DNA of 64,000 nt from Coprinellus micaceus (Eukaryota; Basidiomycota; Agaricomycetes; Agaricales; Psathyrellaceae): the NCBI GenBank assembly GCA_951394405.1, contig OX596345.1, forward strand, positions 1,798,001 through 1,862,000, read 5' to 3'. The position numbers were made by a program, and so were the translations under genes. Positions 12,865 to 24,515 of the stretch are shown here, piece by piece (within the stretch, counting starts at the first letter, position 1; every line of letters starts with the position of its first letter). The notes beneath the pieces are model-generated. The model worked only from the letters and a program-made list of their open reading frames with translations. It made no database searches and was not told the DNA's origin.

Positions 12865-15561
12865 TCACACCTCCGGAATCTCCACACACTCGAAATCTTC
12901 CTCATCGTCACTAAAGACACCTGACTCACTTTCTCGCCGTTCATTTCCCTTCCGAGCTAGAGCCTTTCCGAGTGTCGGCCTCGCAGCAGCCTGCCCTACA
13001 TCCACTATATCGTCGTCATCGTCCTCGTGGCCGGATTCTGTCCCAGAGCCTAACTCCACCGAAGCAGCGATAGACTCCAAGTCCGATTTGTTGTCGAGGA
13101 AGTCATACTCAGAGCCTTCGTCCTGGAGGTCCTCGAACGAGGATATCGATCCAGAGAGGTGGTCGTGATCCGAGGCTCCTCCCCTCTCCCCTGCCACGAG
13201 CCCCGTCTCCATTGCTGTTTCCGCTCCCGGTGTCGTGACACTTGTCTGCTTCTGAATCACTGTCAGCGGTGGATGTACTTGCGCAGCGCCATTGGGCAGG
13301 GGTCCTTGACGTAAGGGTAAGGCTTCAATACCAGCTGGGATTGGTGAAGTCTCCAGTAATTCGGACGACGGGAGTGGCGCTTGCATTTGAGTTGGAGACT
13401 GGGCGAGCGGTGGAGGTGGAGGTGGAGGTGGATATGACGGGGCTGGAGGTGGCTGAGGCTGCGACGGGGGGGATCTCGACTGTGGCATATCACCTGCTCC
13501 CGCTGGACTTTCTGGTGGAGGAGGTTCCGGCGACGTTAGTGAGGCCATTGTACCCTTTTCCGTACGTCCTTTCTGCTTCCTATGACCTTTCTTCGATACT
13601 TCCGTGCTAACCTTCTCCGAATTCATATCGGGTGCAGCCGCAGTCTGCCTGGTGAAAGACCCGGTCCCGAGGCCTACGATCGCATCCTTCGGCCTAGACT
13701 TTGACTCTGGCTGCGCCGGAGAAATTGGACGTTGTATGCGCTCCAGTTTCGCCGCCAGAAGCGCGGGTGCAGGTCCGGATTCGAGGGAGGACGCTGGTTG
13801 GGCCCATGCAGAAGAACGTGGTATTGCCGTGGCCAGGCCATTGGCACTCCCGCCTGCGATAGTGTTGGGGATTGATGCCCTTTTTGAGAGCACTTTACGG
13901 AGCTTGGCGATGGAGGTGGGCGTTGCGTAGACGCGGAAGGTTTCTGGCTTCCAACCCTGTCGCCGAAGATGGTCGGTTAGGTCGGTCAGGTCGGTCATAA
14001 CCAAATAAGTTGACTTACCCTATCAACGGGCTTACTGAGCTTGAGGAATGCAGGGTCGTCAAGGAAGTCCGGAATACCACTCAGGCTGAGGAAGGTGATT
14101 TGAGGGTGCATAGAGAGGAGATAGTTGACTGAAAAGGCTGTAACGTTTTTGCAGAAGGAAAGGTGAACCCTTTTCAGAGACGAAGGCACTCCGGGGGTTG
14201 CTAACGACATGATCCCAACATCCGAGATGTTCTCATTGCGGTTGAGGCGAAGGCTCTCGATGCGAGACAGGTGAGAAAGAGAGACAACGGATGAGTTGGT
14301 GAGATTCGCGCATTCTGAACGGGAGGTAGCTAGTGAGTCAGTTCAGTAGTAAGGGTACGCTTGATACGCACCAGACAGGTCGATATTTGCCAGTTTTCTG
14401 CACGCCTCTGATATCGCATCTACACCCTTATCCGTGATCTCTGACAGCTTCGCCACGTTGAGCTGCTGCAGGCTACTACCAAGCTTCGTTATCGAGTGCA
14501 AGGTAGCGTCGGTGAGCTGGCGACACCCCTTGAGGTTCAGATTCCGGAGTTTGGGTGCGTTGGTACAGATGAGCTCGATGGCATAGTCTGTGAGCCGTTT
14601 GCAATCGGTGAGGTCGATCTCCCTGAGGCTAGGGGCCATATGTCGAGGGCCTTTTGGTATTGGTGGAAGAGGCCTGGCTACTGGGTCTTTGGGATGCGTC
14701 TCATGGGTCGACGGCGCTGGTGGTGGAAACATCACGTCCGTAAGCTCCGAGCATCCCGCTAAATTCAGCTTGCGTAGCGTCTGGCCAATCGACTGCCACA
14801 CGAGGCGAACAACACCATCGTCGACCGACCTTCCGTGTGCGATGTCTAGAGTTTGCAGGCGTGGACACCGAGTAATCAAGCACCGCAGCGCAACTGATGT
14901 GACGAAGGATAGGCTGGGGAGGTGAAGGTATACCTCTCGAAGGCTATCGCCGCAGTAATCCCCCAGCGCTATGACTCCCACATCCGACAGAGCCCAGTGG
15001 TCGGGGCTGCTGTTACCCAACTTCACGCCTCGAAGGTTGGGGTTGTTTCGCGCGAGAGAAGAGACGACGTCGTCTGTGATGGCCGATATACCCTCGAGGT
15101 CAACGGCTTTCAGCCGGTGGAATTGCGAAAAGGTGTGCTGGAGGGTGGCGGCGCTAATGCTCTGACACATTCGCATGTCGAGATGAGCCAGGTTCTCGCA
15201 CGCCCCAAGTAACCTGAACTGGTCGTCGGTTATGTCAGGGAATGCGTTGAGGTTGATTGCTGTTATGAACGAGGTGTAGGGCACAGTGTGGTGTGGCGAG
15301 GATAATGTGGATAGGAAACTGTCGAAACTGGAGCGACCAGAGAGCCTCGGCTTCGTCCAAATCTTCCTGATTGCAAGATGCAAGAAGGTCTTGCAGACGA
15401 GAGAGAATGCTATGACATCTCGAGACTCGTCAAGGTATTCCACAACACTGGAGGCGACCTTGGGGTCGCGGTAAAGATCTTAGGGAGGTGAGTATCGCAT
15501 TGGGTATCATAGCAGTATTCTGCTGCATACCATATACTTCTTTGCCCTTGGCAACGTCCAT
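12865..15561 (-). CDS. Grr1-like F-box / leucine-rich-repeat protein (SCF substrate receptor)
   Basis: Likely substrate adaptor of an SCF ubiquitin ligase. Exons on the minus strand, 15561-15531, 15478-14372, 14314-14019 and 13956-12865, give 841 residues. The N-terminus carries a shortened F-box (YLDESRDVIAFSLVCKTFLHLA) followed by about ten cysteine-type LRRs with repeated LxxLDLxxCxxLTDxxL units (for example LREIDLTDCKRLTDYAI). The segment ending FRVYATPTSIAKLRKVL corresponds in position and shape to the conserved C-terminal block of fungal Grr1 (fungal proteins with this layout link nutrient sensing to cyclin turnover). A further 300 residues are Pro-rich, then acidic, and end DFECVEIPEV. 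The canonical LPPE start of an F-box is missing, so a missed 5' exon is possible. Confidence 0.83.
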
Positions 15562-15896
15562 GGCCACTCGGGAGGAGGAAGTGGTCGGGAACGAAGTCGA
15601 GACAAAACATGCATTCCAAAGCCATCAAAGGTGCATCACTCCATCAGGCTCGAGTTGGAATCTACTAGAAATTAGGGGCCTGGGCGCTTGCATCTTTTAG
15701 ACAGGTGAAGAGTGCGACATTGTCCAATAGGATGGTCAGATGAGCTCTATTGAGCTATTACTATCTATACAGCAACAAGAAGGCCCCAAAGAAAAGCGAA
15801 TTACAGTCGTACACTAAAAATACACAGGTGGTCGTCCAGGGGTTGTTGACTAGACGTCGTGAAAGATCGTGAATCAGGGCATTCGATGGCACGTAC
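15562..15896. other. Short intergenic region, no gene seen
   Basis: 335 bp between the stop of the permease gene (minus strand) and the start of the Grr1-like gene (minus strand). It must hold the permease 3' UTR and the Grr1-like promoter. No clear TATA box was identified. Confidence 0.4.
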
Positions 15897-18317
15897 TTAA
15901 GCAGTAACGATATGAACTTTGACATCAGGGTCTTTCTCCGTCTTGGAGTCAACCGAGGCCATGTCGCTTCCACCCTCTTCAGGATGGCCAGGCACGTAGT
16001 TATAATTCGACTCGTCGACTTCATGGAACTTGCCCTGTTGCATGCCAGGTACGGGGAAGAGGCGGTTGAGAACGTAGTAGACGAGGGATGAGACGCCGAA
16101 GCCTGTGAAGAAGGACATTTGGTAGATGCGGGTCGCAGCGAGGGGGACATCCCGGCCAGTGGCTCCAGCAAAGCCAACGACATTGATGAGGATTCCAGAA
16201 ACGTAGGCAGCGTAGGCTCTGTTGGTAAATGTTTAGAGGTCGACCGCGATTTGAAAATGAGATAAGGACGAACCTGAAGTTGAAACCATACGTGTAGTAG
16301 TACCACCCATCTTTGCTGGAGGAGTAGAGGTCTGCGACGCGATAGTGACCTTTGCGAATGACGTAGTATTCGGTGATCTGAGATGGTTATGAGATTTCCG
16401 CCCTCGTTTCCTAAATCACGGCACTAACCATGACACCAGCGATCGAGCTGAGGAAGACCGAGTACGCAGAGAGGTAAGAAGTGAAGCTATTGCTGTCCTT
16501 CAAGAGGTTCCATGGGAGCATGCACAAGCCAACGATAGCAGCGACATAACCACCCCGTCGGATGTTCTGTTCAGGGGGTAATCAAGATGGTGAAGGCAGC
16601 AGAGAAAGGTCAAACGACCCACGATGAAGCGAGGCATCAACGACGTCAAATCACAACCAGCACTGATCGAGTTGGCAGAGATGTTCGTGCTAGAGAGAAG
16701 CGCACACAGTCAGGATCGTGAACATGATCGAGAGTGAACGTGACCCTCACCCAAGCTGAGCGATGATGAAGGCGAAGGAAATGAACCAAACGCCGAAGCG
16801 CGTCGCACTCGAGGGTCCATTGTCCAAGAAGCGGTTCAGAAGGTCGATGGGCGACCAGATAGCTTCGCCGTAGATAGACTCCGACGAAGAACTGACAATA
16901 ATGCCCACGAAGCTGACAAGAGAGAACCCTAACGGCACAGAGATGAGCTGTGGCCACAAGGCGGCAGCAGGCGTCTTGGCTCGCGACGAAAAGTCGGGTG
17001 CGTTCCTGAAAGAGGGTGAATAAGGGTTAGGTTGACATTTTCTAGGGGAAAGATTGCGGAAGTTTCAAGACATACGTGACGAGGGTGGCCATGTTGCTGA
17101 TGCACGACATAAGACTTGAGACCATATGCCAGCTGAGCTCCGATCCTTGAACAGATGCGGGTCGCTTGATGATGGGCCCAACTCCGTGAGCTTTGACAAT
17201 GCACCAAATAAAGAATGTGATGCCCGCGATCGGTGTGACGATGGACTTGACAGTAAAAAGGTGGCGGCTGTTGAGAGTAAAGCACATACCATATCAGTAA
17301 CTGCGCTCGATCTCGAAATAGATAGAAACCGACGCTGTTCCACAAAGAACAGAGGTCTCTACCGAAGGAAAGAGGTTAAACGACGCACATTTGATGAATG
17401 GGGAACCAGATTGCGGGGAGGGAGATGAGCCAGAAGAGGAAGAAGCACATAAAGTCACGGGTATTCGTTCCAGAGGATTCCGGGAGGTGGTTCGCTAAGG
17501 CCATATTCAGTTGACGGAAGCGACGCAGTTGAATTGGAAGCGACATACGGATGTTCTCGACGCTTGGCCACATCGCTCTCAGCATCACCCTCATACACTG
17601 ACCGCCAATCCAGGCTTGCACTCCATACCAGATACTATGTTTCAGGGAGAGAAGGTTGCGTTAGCTCAATCTCCGACACGTTTGACGCCCTGGAAAGGGT
17701 TGTGAAGGACGACGAAGGGTCCACTCACCAGGCCATTGCACCACGGTTGAAAGTGCACCATAAGCTTCCATAGATTCCGAAACTTGTTCGAGCGACGACA
17801 GGGAATGTTACATGGAAGATGGCACCAGGACGAGCGTTGAGACAGATGAAAGGAGCAACGACTCCGTAACCGATCCACACACACACCCAGGCCTGCCACC
17901 ACGACAATCCGAGCAGTACCATCGAGGATACGATCATCCACCTGGTAGACGCATCATTGGCGCGCGTCAATCACTGCGGTTCGCGTGCAGAAGCGGAGCG
18001 CGGCGAAACACGTACGTATTAACGTTGAATGAGTCTGCGATCCAACTGTGCAGGTAATAATACTATGAGTTCCTTCCATCGACAGCATTCCGGGGGAGCT
18101 GTGTCCACGCACAAGGCAATGAAATTGATTCCAGCCCATGTCCTGTTTTCAGCCGGGACGGGGACCAGGTCATCGTTCTATTGGTCGGATATGAATGAGT
18201 ATGGACTTGTGTGACAAGGTGTCAGGGACCACTCACGTTCAGGAACATCTGCTTGTACGTCAGACCCGGGGCATGGTCGACCTCCAAGGCCTTGACGATT
18301 TCTCCAAACTTGCCCAT
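15897..18317 (-). CDS. NCS1-family nucleobase/nucleoside permease (Fur4/Dal4/Fui1 type)
   Basis: Plasma-membrane proton symporter for uracil, allantoin, uridine or a related compound. Twelve exons from 18317 down to 15897 (intron phases all consistent) give 552 residues, normal for the family. The N-terminus has [19 protein letters not shown], the usual entry to TM1, followed by [29 protein letters not shown] and the signature [20 protein letters not shown] (about residues 343-362) lead into [21 protein letters not shown], the classic uracil-permease loop. The C-terminal tail is acidic and probably cytosolic. The exact substrate cannot be set from these motifs. One intron (17268-17388) is about 120 nt; the others are 49-94 nt. 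Confidence 0.93.
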
Positions 18318-21300
18318 CTCGAGCGCGTGATGCGTGCTTCGATCGGTAAACTGCGGGGTAGATGAAGATTTGTGGAGAGGAAGTTGGAAAGGGAAGTGCA
18401 GGAGAGAAGATAGGTAAATCTTCCTCGACCACGATGCTATCAGGTTCGGGAAGTCCTGAAGAAGAGGGGGGATAGCGTGGAGCAATGGGAACGTCTTCTC
18501 ATCCCACCTCGATTATATATAGCCCTCCAGAAATATACAGGGGAGTTGGAGACTTAGAGCCTCCGATGGGGAAGAAGCCCCACACCTCAGAGATACTCGT
18601 TGACAGAAGCTCAATTCGGGGTCGAATCCCATCCTCCATCTGTTCACCCTATCCTCCTATCCTGCGGACTCCGGCGACGACAAACAGGAAGATAACGCAG
18701 GAAGCGTCGGCCGTGAGACCGAACCATACATCTGTGGTGTTTTCCGATAAGCGTGAAGTCAGTAACAGTTCATTTTGAACTGGACAAGCCAGAGAACATG
18801 GGTATCCTGTCGACATGTGGACTCGGAACTATACCTTATCTCGTTTGTCGTGTGACTTCAGTCCATGCCTATCGCAACAGCGATAAACCGGCCTTTCCCA
18901 ATCAAATCCACTATCTCAAGGTGGCGATTCGTCCCATTTCTGAGAGTTTTGTGGAGATGGATGTGGGTGTCCTCGTCGATGGTAAGTCGTGGTCAAGAAT
19001 CAAGAGGTGAAGCCCCTGAGATCACCGCCGACGGACCTCGCCGTATGGCGGCCCAAGGCGACACTTATGTAATCATTCCCGCTCCTGAAAAGGAACCTAT
19101 GGGCGCTTGTGGACGTTCAGGGTTAGGCGCTGCTCACAGATAAGGCGATCAAGCGCTATCGCGGAGTCTAAGCGAGCCCTCGGTGGTGAATTTGATTTCA
19201 AAGGTTATCGAGGGCGCCAAGGGGCGCCACCTCCGTCGGGGCTCCTTCGACGCGCCACTGCGGACCACCACTTCCGTGCGTTTTTCTTCCAGCGTGTGCC
19301 ATGATAAGCTTGAAGTACGATAGTCGAGGCCTGTCGCGATTCCCCACCACCGCATCCGGACCTGTAGCCCTTTATTGACGGAAATAAACTGACAGGGGAG
19401 CGCTTCGATGTGCGAACTCAACAGGGATGGCTACGTGATTCCCAAAAAGAGCTGCCCTATGTGGCCTGCGTGGTACACCTATTCGCATTTGGCGGCAGGT
19501 ATGTGCATCGGAGTTCACACTTCCCCGCCGAACCTTGAGGCTGCTCCGAAACTTTGTCCCAACACGCCGGCTCGTGGTCAGATGGCGAGTAGCAAAGAAG
19601 AATAGAATGCCGTATTCAACACCCCACAACCAATGCCAGCACTCATACATCCCCGAGAGGCTAGTACGCGAAGGCAGGCTTCACACCATATGTATACGCC
19701 AATTTGCTGGGTATGTTAGAGTGTCGGTCATCTCCACACCTTTTGACGCCCACTCATCTCAAAATTCGATACGATTGGTAGGTGCCCTTAAACCAACCGC
19801 CACCGCCACCCACCGTGACCATCCCGTGCACCCTGAAAATCCAAATTGCTGGTAGGATTGGGCGTCTCGAGGCCGCCGCTCGGTAACAGGGCCCTGTCTT
19901 ATCGAATGTGACGTATAGATTTTAGGCTCTGGGTAAGGGCTCACTCGCCTCAGGGAAGCTGTGTAGTTTGCCTCGAGTTGATCCAAGCCAAGCTAGACCG
20001 CCGGTTGTCGAACCTTCGGGGCGAGGCTCGCTTGGATACGGGGGTTTAACCCTATAGGGTTCGAGAGGATCTTCAGAATCGGAAGCTAAGCGAAAGAGAA
20101 AATATATTCGCAGATATACACTGGGACACTTACACAGGATTAAATGGGCATGAGGGACGCCTGACCTAGGGATCTACTCGAACCGACGATATGCAACGAG
20201 AACAATGGTGGTACTCTACAGTAGGCAATGTTATGCATGACGTGTGGGCGACGTGAAGAGTTCGTTCAAGGTTCAGGGGATGTGCGGTAACGTTCAAAGC
20301 AGCCAGTAAGTTTGCACGAGAAGGGTTGATCGCGAAGGACGAGGCACTTGGAAGAAGGTAAGGAAACGGATAAGACAATTCAGGTTTGGGTGCGGGTGAG
20401 AGCTTATGTGCATAACTAAGGGATGAACTGGGAAGAAATGAAGAAAGTTAGCGAGTGCGTGCATGGAGGGAGGAGATGAAAGAAGAGCAAGTAGGAGTGA
20501 AGGAACAGGGAAAAGCATGTACGAGAGGGTAAAGTGACATGTGAAGGGATACAGAGCGTCCGTTACAGTCGAACTCGAGGTCCAAGAGTTCCGTTTGTAC
20601 AGGAAAACGCTAATGCGACTAGCATGAAAGATGCAAATGAGCAAAACGCTATGCAGGGGGGAATGAGAGCTTGAGCGTTCGGTATGCAATATATGGGAGT
20701 GAAGAAAAGGAAAGGATGATGCCGAAGAAATCGTGGAAGATAAAAGTAAGATGGAAAGAGATCGACTGAGAATAGATGAGTCGCATGAGACCCGAGCGAG
20801 GCGCTAGCACCTCGAAACTCGATTCCACTGGGGATAGGGTAAATGAAGCGATAAATAAGGAAATGTGAGGGAAAGGAGGTATAGAAATGTGGTCGGTATG
20901 AAAGGTGGGGTGGGAGGATGCGAGGAAGGCAACGAGCAGCCCAGATGTCAACGAAACTGAACACGCATATCAAAGAACAACGACAGCGCGAATGTAAATG
21001 CGACTGTATGACGACGATGCAGGGTCCAAAACCGAAACCTGAGCGGAATAAGCGAGATGTCACATCGAAACAAAATGTCAACGAAAAAACGAGGAATATG
21101 CCTTGCAATGAGTGAAAATAGAAGTGCGTGGAACGGTCGGAGTGGATTTGGGGTCTTGAACGTGCGTAGTATGCGAGTTCGTGATCAAAAGCTTAGCGAA
21201 TCCAGAAATGCGTTCGCCATGCGGCAAAGACCACACGACGATGAAGCGGGATCGGGATGAGATGGAGATATACTTAATACACAAAACATGGGTGAATGGA

Positions 21301-21506
21301 TTGTCGGCCGTTAGATGCTCGATCGTGTCCGGAGAGATGAGGGATAGATGAGATGCGGCTAGGTTGTGCAAGGGAGGGTAAAAGACGTCATGGGGTGGGC
21401 CAGACACGCGCCTCCCGGTAATCGCACTGCAATCGGTAACCACGGATTATATGGGCGTTGCTGATGAATGACAGGCGAATAGATGTGCAGTGGTCAGCGG
21501 CGGGCG
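18318..21506. other. 3.2-kb gene-poor tract
   Basis: No recognisable gene. The left end is the permease promoter. From about 20100 to 21480 the plus strand is purine-rich, so the minus strand has long overlapping frames rich in Ser, Phe and Leu (such as 20563-21108). Their composition is that of a pyrimidine-rich 3' UTR of the minus-strand gene ending at 21507, not of a protein. No tRNA or repeat array was found. Confidence 0.5.
18513..18520 (-). promoter_or_regulatory. TATA box of the NCS1 permease gene
   Basis: A TATATATA stretch about 196 bp upstream of the permease ATG, read on the minus strand. Position and composition fit a TATA box, but no start site can be mapped from sequence alone. 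Confidence 0.4.
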
Positions 21507-22745
21507 TTATTGGACCCTCCTATGGCTAGCCACAGGAGATTCTGCCACGGGCGAGAGCATCCCTGGACCCTTGACGTTCGAGCGTGTCGGAGATCCTTGT
21601 TTCGAGCCGTAGGATCCGTACGTATCTCTGAATCGCTTCCCCGATGGCGATGGGCTCGAGAACGTGAAGCTCATGTAGAGCTTCTGTCGTTCCGGGGTGG
21701 AGAAAAGGGACGACGCTGGCTGCTTTTCCTCGGGCTCTTCCGATGGCCTTGCTGAACGCACCCTAGAAGTCGACGAGGAGAAAACGGCGTTTAAGGTGTC
21801 GACCGTAAAATAGTCGCGTAGCTCCGGCTCGGCGGATGGTTCCTATGGAATATTATAGAACAAGAAAGGTGTGGGTCAGAGTTGATGCCGGGATTGGAGA
21901 TTGAATACGAGGCTAGGCGCGTAAACCGCGTGCCCGTGAACCAAACTCGAACGCACCCTGACGGTTCGGAATATATCTGCTTCAGGCTTAGGAGTCGAGA
22001 TAGGCGGCTTGCTCGCCTCCACCGGCTTGGGGGAGAGAGGGGACACTTCGTAGGCTTCGGATACGTCGGCCAGAGGGCTTACAGTAAGCTCGTAGCAGCG
22101 GGAATCAATCGCGGCTTGCGAGAAATTCTCCAACCTAAAGTTGGCCGCAGGTTCAGATGTTCCAGTTCCAGCGACAATTCCATCTTCTTCATCAACCTTC
22201 GGAAGCGGAGAGGGCGCCTTACGCACTGGGAGCGAGGAGCCGGTTCGCTTGGTTTTTCGTCCCTGAGTCGAGCTGCTGGTGGCCCTAGTAGGCACCTTCA
22301 CTGACCCTAACCCCGACCCTTCCTTCTTCGCCACCTTAGCCCTGCTCGCCGCTGTACTCGCCGTCAACGTCCTCCGTTTTTTCGCCTCAGGTTCCGTAGC
22401 CCCACTCCCACTGACACTGGTCTTCGACTTTTTGGTAGAAGTAGAGGTCGACACGTGCGCTTTGGGCGCAAGCACACTCTGGGTCTGGGTCGTGGTCTTG
22501 CGCTTCAACTTTTCGTTCTTGGATGCTGTCGCGCTGGTTCGCAAGCCGGTAAGAGGGTTGTAGTTTTCCTTATCAATTGCCACCGCTAGTTCGCTCAGGG
22601 ATCCAGGAAGGTGGTTGGAACTGGTGGAAGACTTGGTGGCCGATCGTGCCAGGACGCGGCTGCTTGCACGAACCGGTTTGGAAACGATAACGGCGTCGCT
22701 GCTGGATGGGGTATCCTGAAAGACCGTAAAGCTGCGTGTAGCCAT
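21507..22745 (-). CDS. Uncharacterised disordered protein with KEN box
   Basis: Two exons, 22745-21909 and 21842-21507, join in phase 0 to 390 residues. I recognise no domain. The protein is mostly disordered, Ser/Thr/Lys-rich, with several basic clusters (AKKRRTLTA, GRKTKRTG) that could be nuclear localisation signals. DKENYNPLTG near residues 58-67 contains a textbook KEN box, and RRTL and similar RxxL sites could be D-boxes. Several SP/TP sites (TVSPLADVS, VSPLSP, STPKP, FSTPER) could be CDK targets. A short ordered-looking segment, ELRDYFTVDTLNAVF, follows the intron. Together these suggest a cell-cycle-regulated nuclear protein degraded by the APC/C, but no orthology to securin, Whi5 or a CDK inhibitor can be claimed. 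Confidence 0.66.
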
Positions 22746-24515
22746 CGTGTTTCCCGTTTGAATTGCAGTATAGGATGGAGTGGGGTGTTAGGTTGGAACG
22801 CCGGGGATAGTAAAGAATGAGGGGGTAGGGATGAGGGCGAGCTCGACGAGCTGGACAGCGACGACGCTCCCTGCGCGATGAGGTAGACGTGTGCTGGCAG
22901 CGACGAGCGAATACAAACCAGACGAACAACAACTCAACAGGAATTGGCAGATGGACCTCCGGCGTCAACAGGACCGTCCCGCGTCGCTCACGTGGTCCCA
23001 GGTGTGACTGTCACGTCCTCATGGCATCAAAACATACCGAATGGGGAATGTTCCAGGCTCTCCCCCTCACTGCCACCACGCAACGTTCATTCTTCCCCAA
23101 GCCTCCTGCTTTGTGTCAAGGTCGCTTCTTGTGTCGGTTGCACACTGCCCGGATGTTTCTAAGGCATCATCGCATGTCTTGCACGCTTCATTCATGCTGA
23201 CATTCTGTCGGTATATCGGATCGTCATACCACCGCCCGCCGCGAAGGTGCGTCGGACGCGGTTCAAACCTTTCCATTTCTGCTTCGTTTCGAGGGATGTG
23301 TAGTTGGAGGTATCCACTCTTCGTCCACTCTTCTGCTTCTTTGGTGCGATTGCGTGAAGGAGGTGCACATTCCAGGTTTGAATGTGACTACGGGGTCATG
23401 CACCTTATATTCGAAGCTACCTTTCCTATGTGGGATTATCACCTCGAATGTACATCGGGTGTCGGCATTCACAAACTCTGGAGGCGACTTGCTCCGTCAT
23501 TGGTGCATGCTTACATGTCCCGAATCGATAATTACCCGCTCCGGTCGATTGCGTCCTCATCTTGAGCATGATGTGCCCAATCGAATCACGCCTCTTCCTG
23601 CTCGGATCGCTGCGTTCCAACACGGCCAGCTCTGTCGCTCCAACGGTCGCGAGAGAGCTGGACTTTATCTCAGATGATCGAGAGTCGAGTATTCCCTCCC
23701 TCGATCACAATTTCCTCCGTACAAGACCAGCAGACCGAACCGCTCTTTCCTTGTTCGTACTAAGTTGTCTAAATTGCTCTACCTTCCTTCGCCTTCTCCT
23801 TCATCATCCTGGCCGTAGCGCCAACGGCACCCGGTGACTCAATTGCAGTGGCAAGGTCATTTCGCGCTTCACCCCTTCTTGCAACCTAACCTTATGAAAA
23901 TCCCTCTCCACACCCTTTCCGATTTAATCAGACTTGCGGCAAATGCACCAGATTTCCAGCGTGTTCTATAGCCGATTCATGATGATGGATGGTCAAAGTT
24001 TGCGACACACCTGCCCGCCCTCGTACGTCTAGGTACTTGTAGAATGCAGGGACCTGATCGCTTCATTTCCATGAAGCCACTCTGTCGCCGGAAACGGCAA
24101 TCCCATGACCCACATGGCATCTTATGTTTCTGAAGGCCTGAGCGCTTTGTAGGTGAGTAAATTCCATGGCTGTTCCCTCCAACAGCTAAATACTCGGTGC
24201 CCCCATTGACGGCGAATTCTCTTTCTGCTCAGAACCGCTACAACCCCAAAATAACGCCCGTCTTTGCTTATCCAGTCCCTCCCGGATCAACGTGCGGACT
24301 TCGCCTGTAGTAAGTGATGGGTTTGAAGCCTCATGTTTTACACGAGTCGGAGTAGGGTCTGTCACGTTCTACTTGAATGACATGGCCCTTTCTCTTTATA
24401 AACACCCCCAATGCTATCGCTAATTCTCACTCTCGAAGTCCCCCGTTCGCACTGGTGCTAACTCTCCCTCCCCTTCATCCTCCATCCCTCTCCATTTAGA
24501 CCTCTTTCGTCCGCA
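22746..24515. other. Divergent intergenic region
   Basis: 1.8 kb between the divergently transcribed KEN-box gene and the kinase gene. A TATAAA sits at 24397-24402, about 115 bp before the kinase ATG. Open frames around 23040-23840 on the plus strand resemble nothing and carry no splice-consistent extension. They may be short upstream ORFs in a long kinase leader. Confidence 0.45.

Noticed and set aside
18590..18640. B-box-like GGGGTCGAATCCC upstream of the permease gene
   Set aside because: The loop and stem spacing do not fit a T arm, and no cloverleaf forms upstream.
20563..21443. Long minus-strand open frames rich in Ser, Phe and Leu
   Set aside because: Composition follows a purine-rich plus strand, the frames overlap each other, no family resemblance is seen and they lie downstream of a minus-strand gene, so 3' UTR is the simpler reading.
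23041..23837. Plus-strand open frames between the KEN-box gene and the kinase
   Set aside because: No domain, no splice-consistent extension and no start context; likely leader or intergenic sequence.
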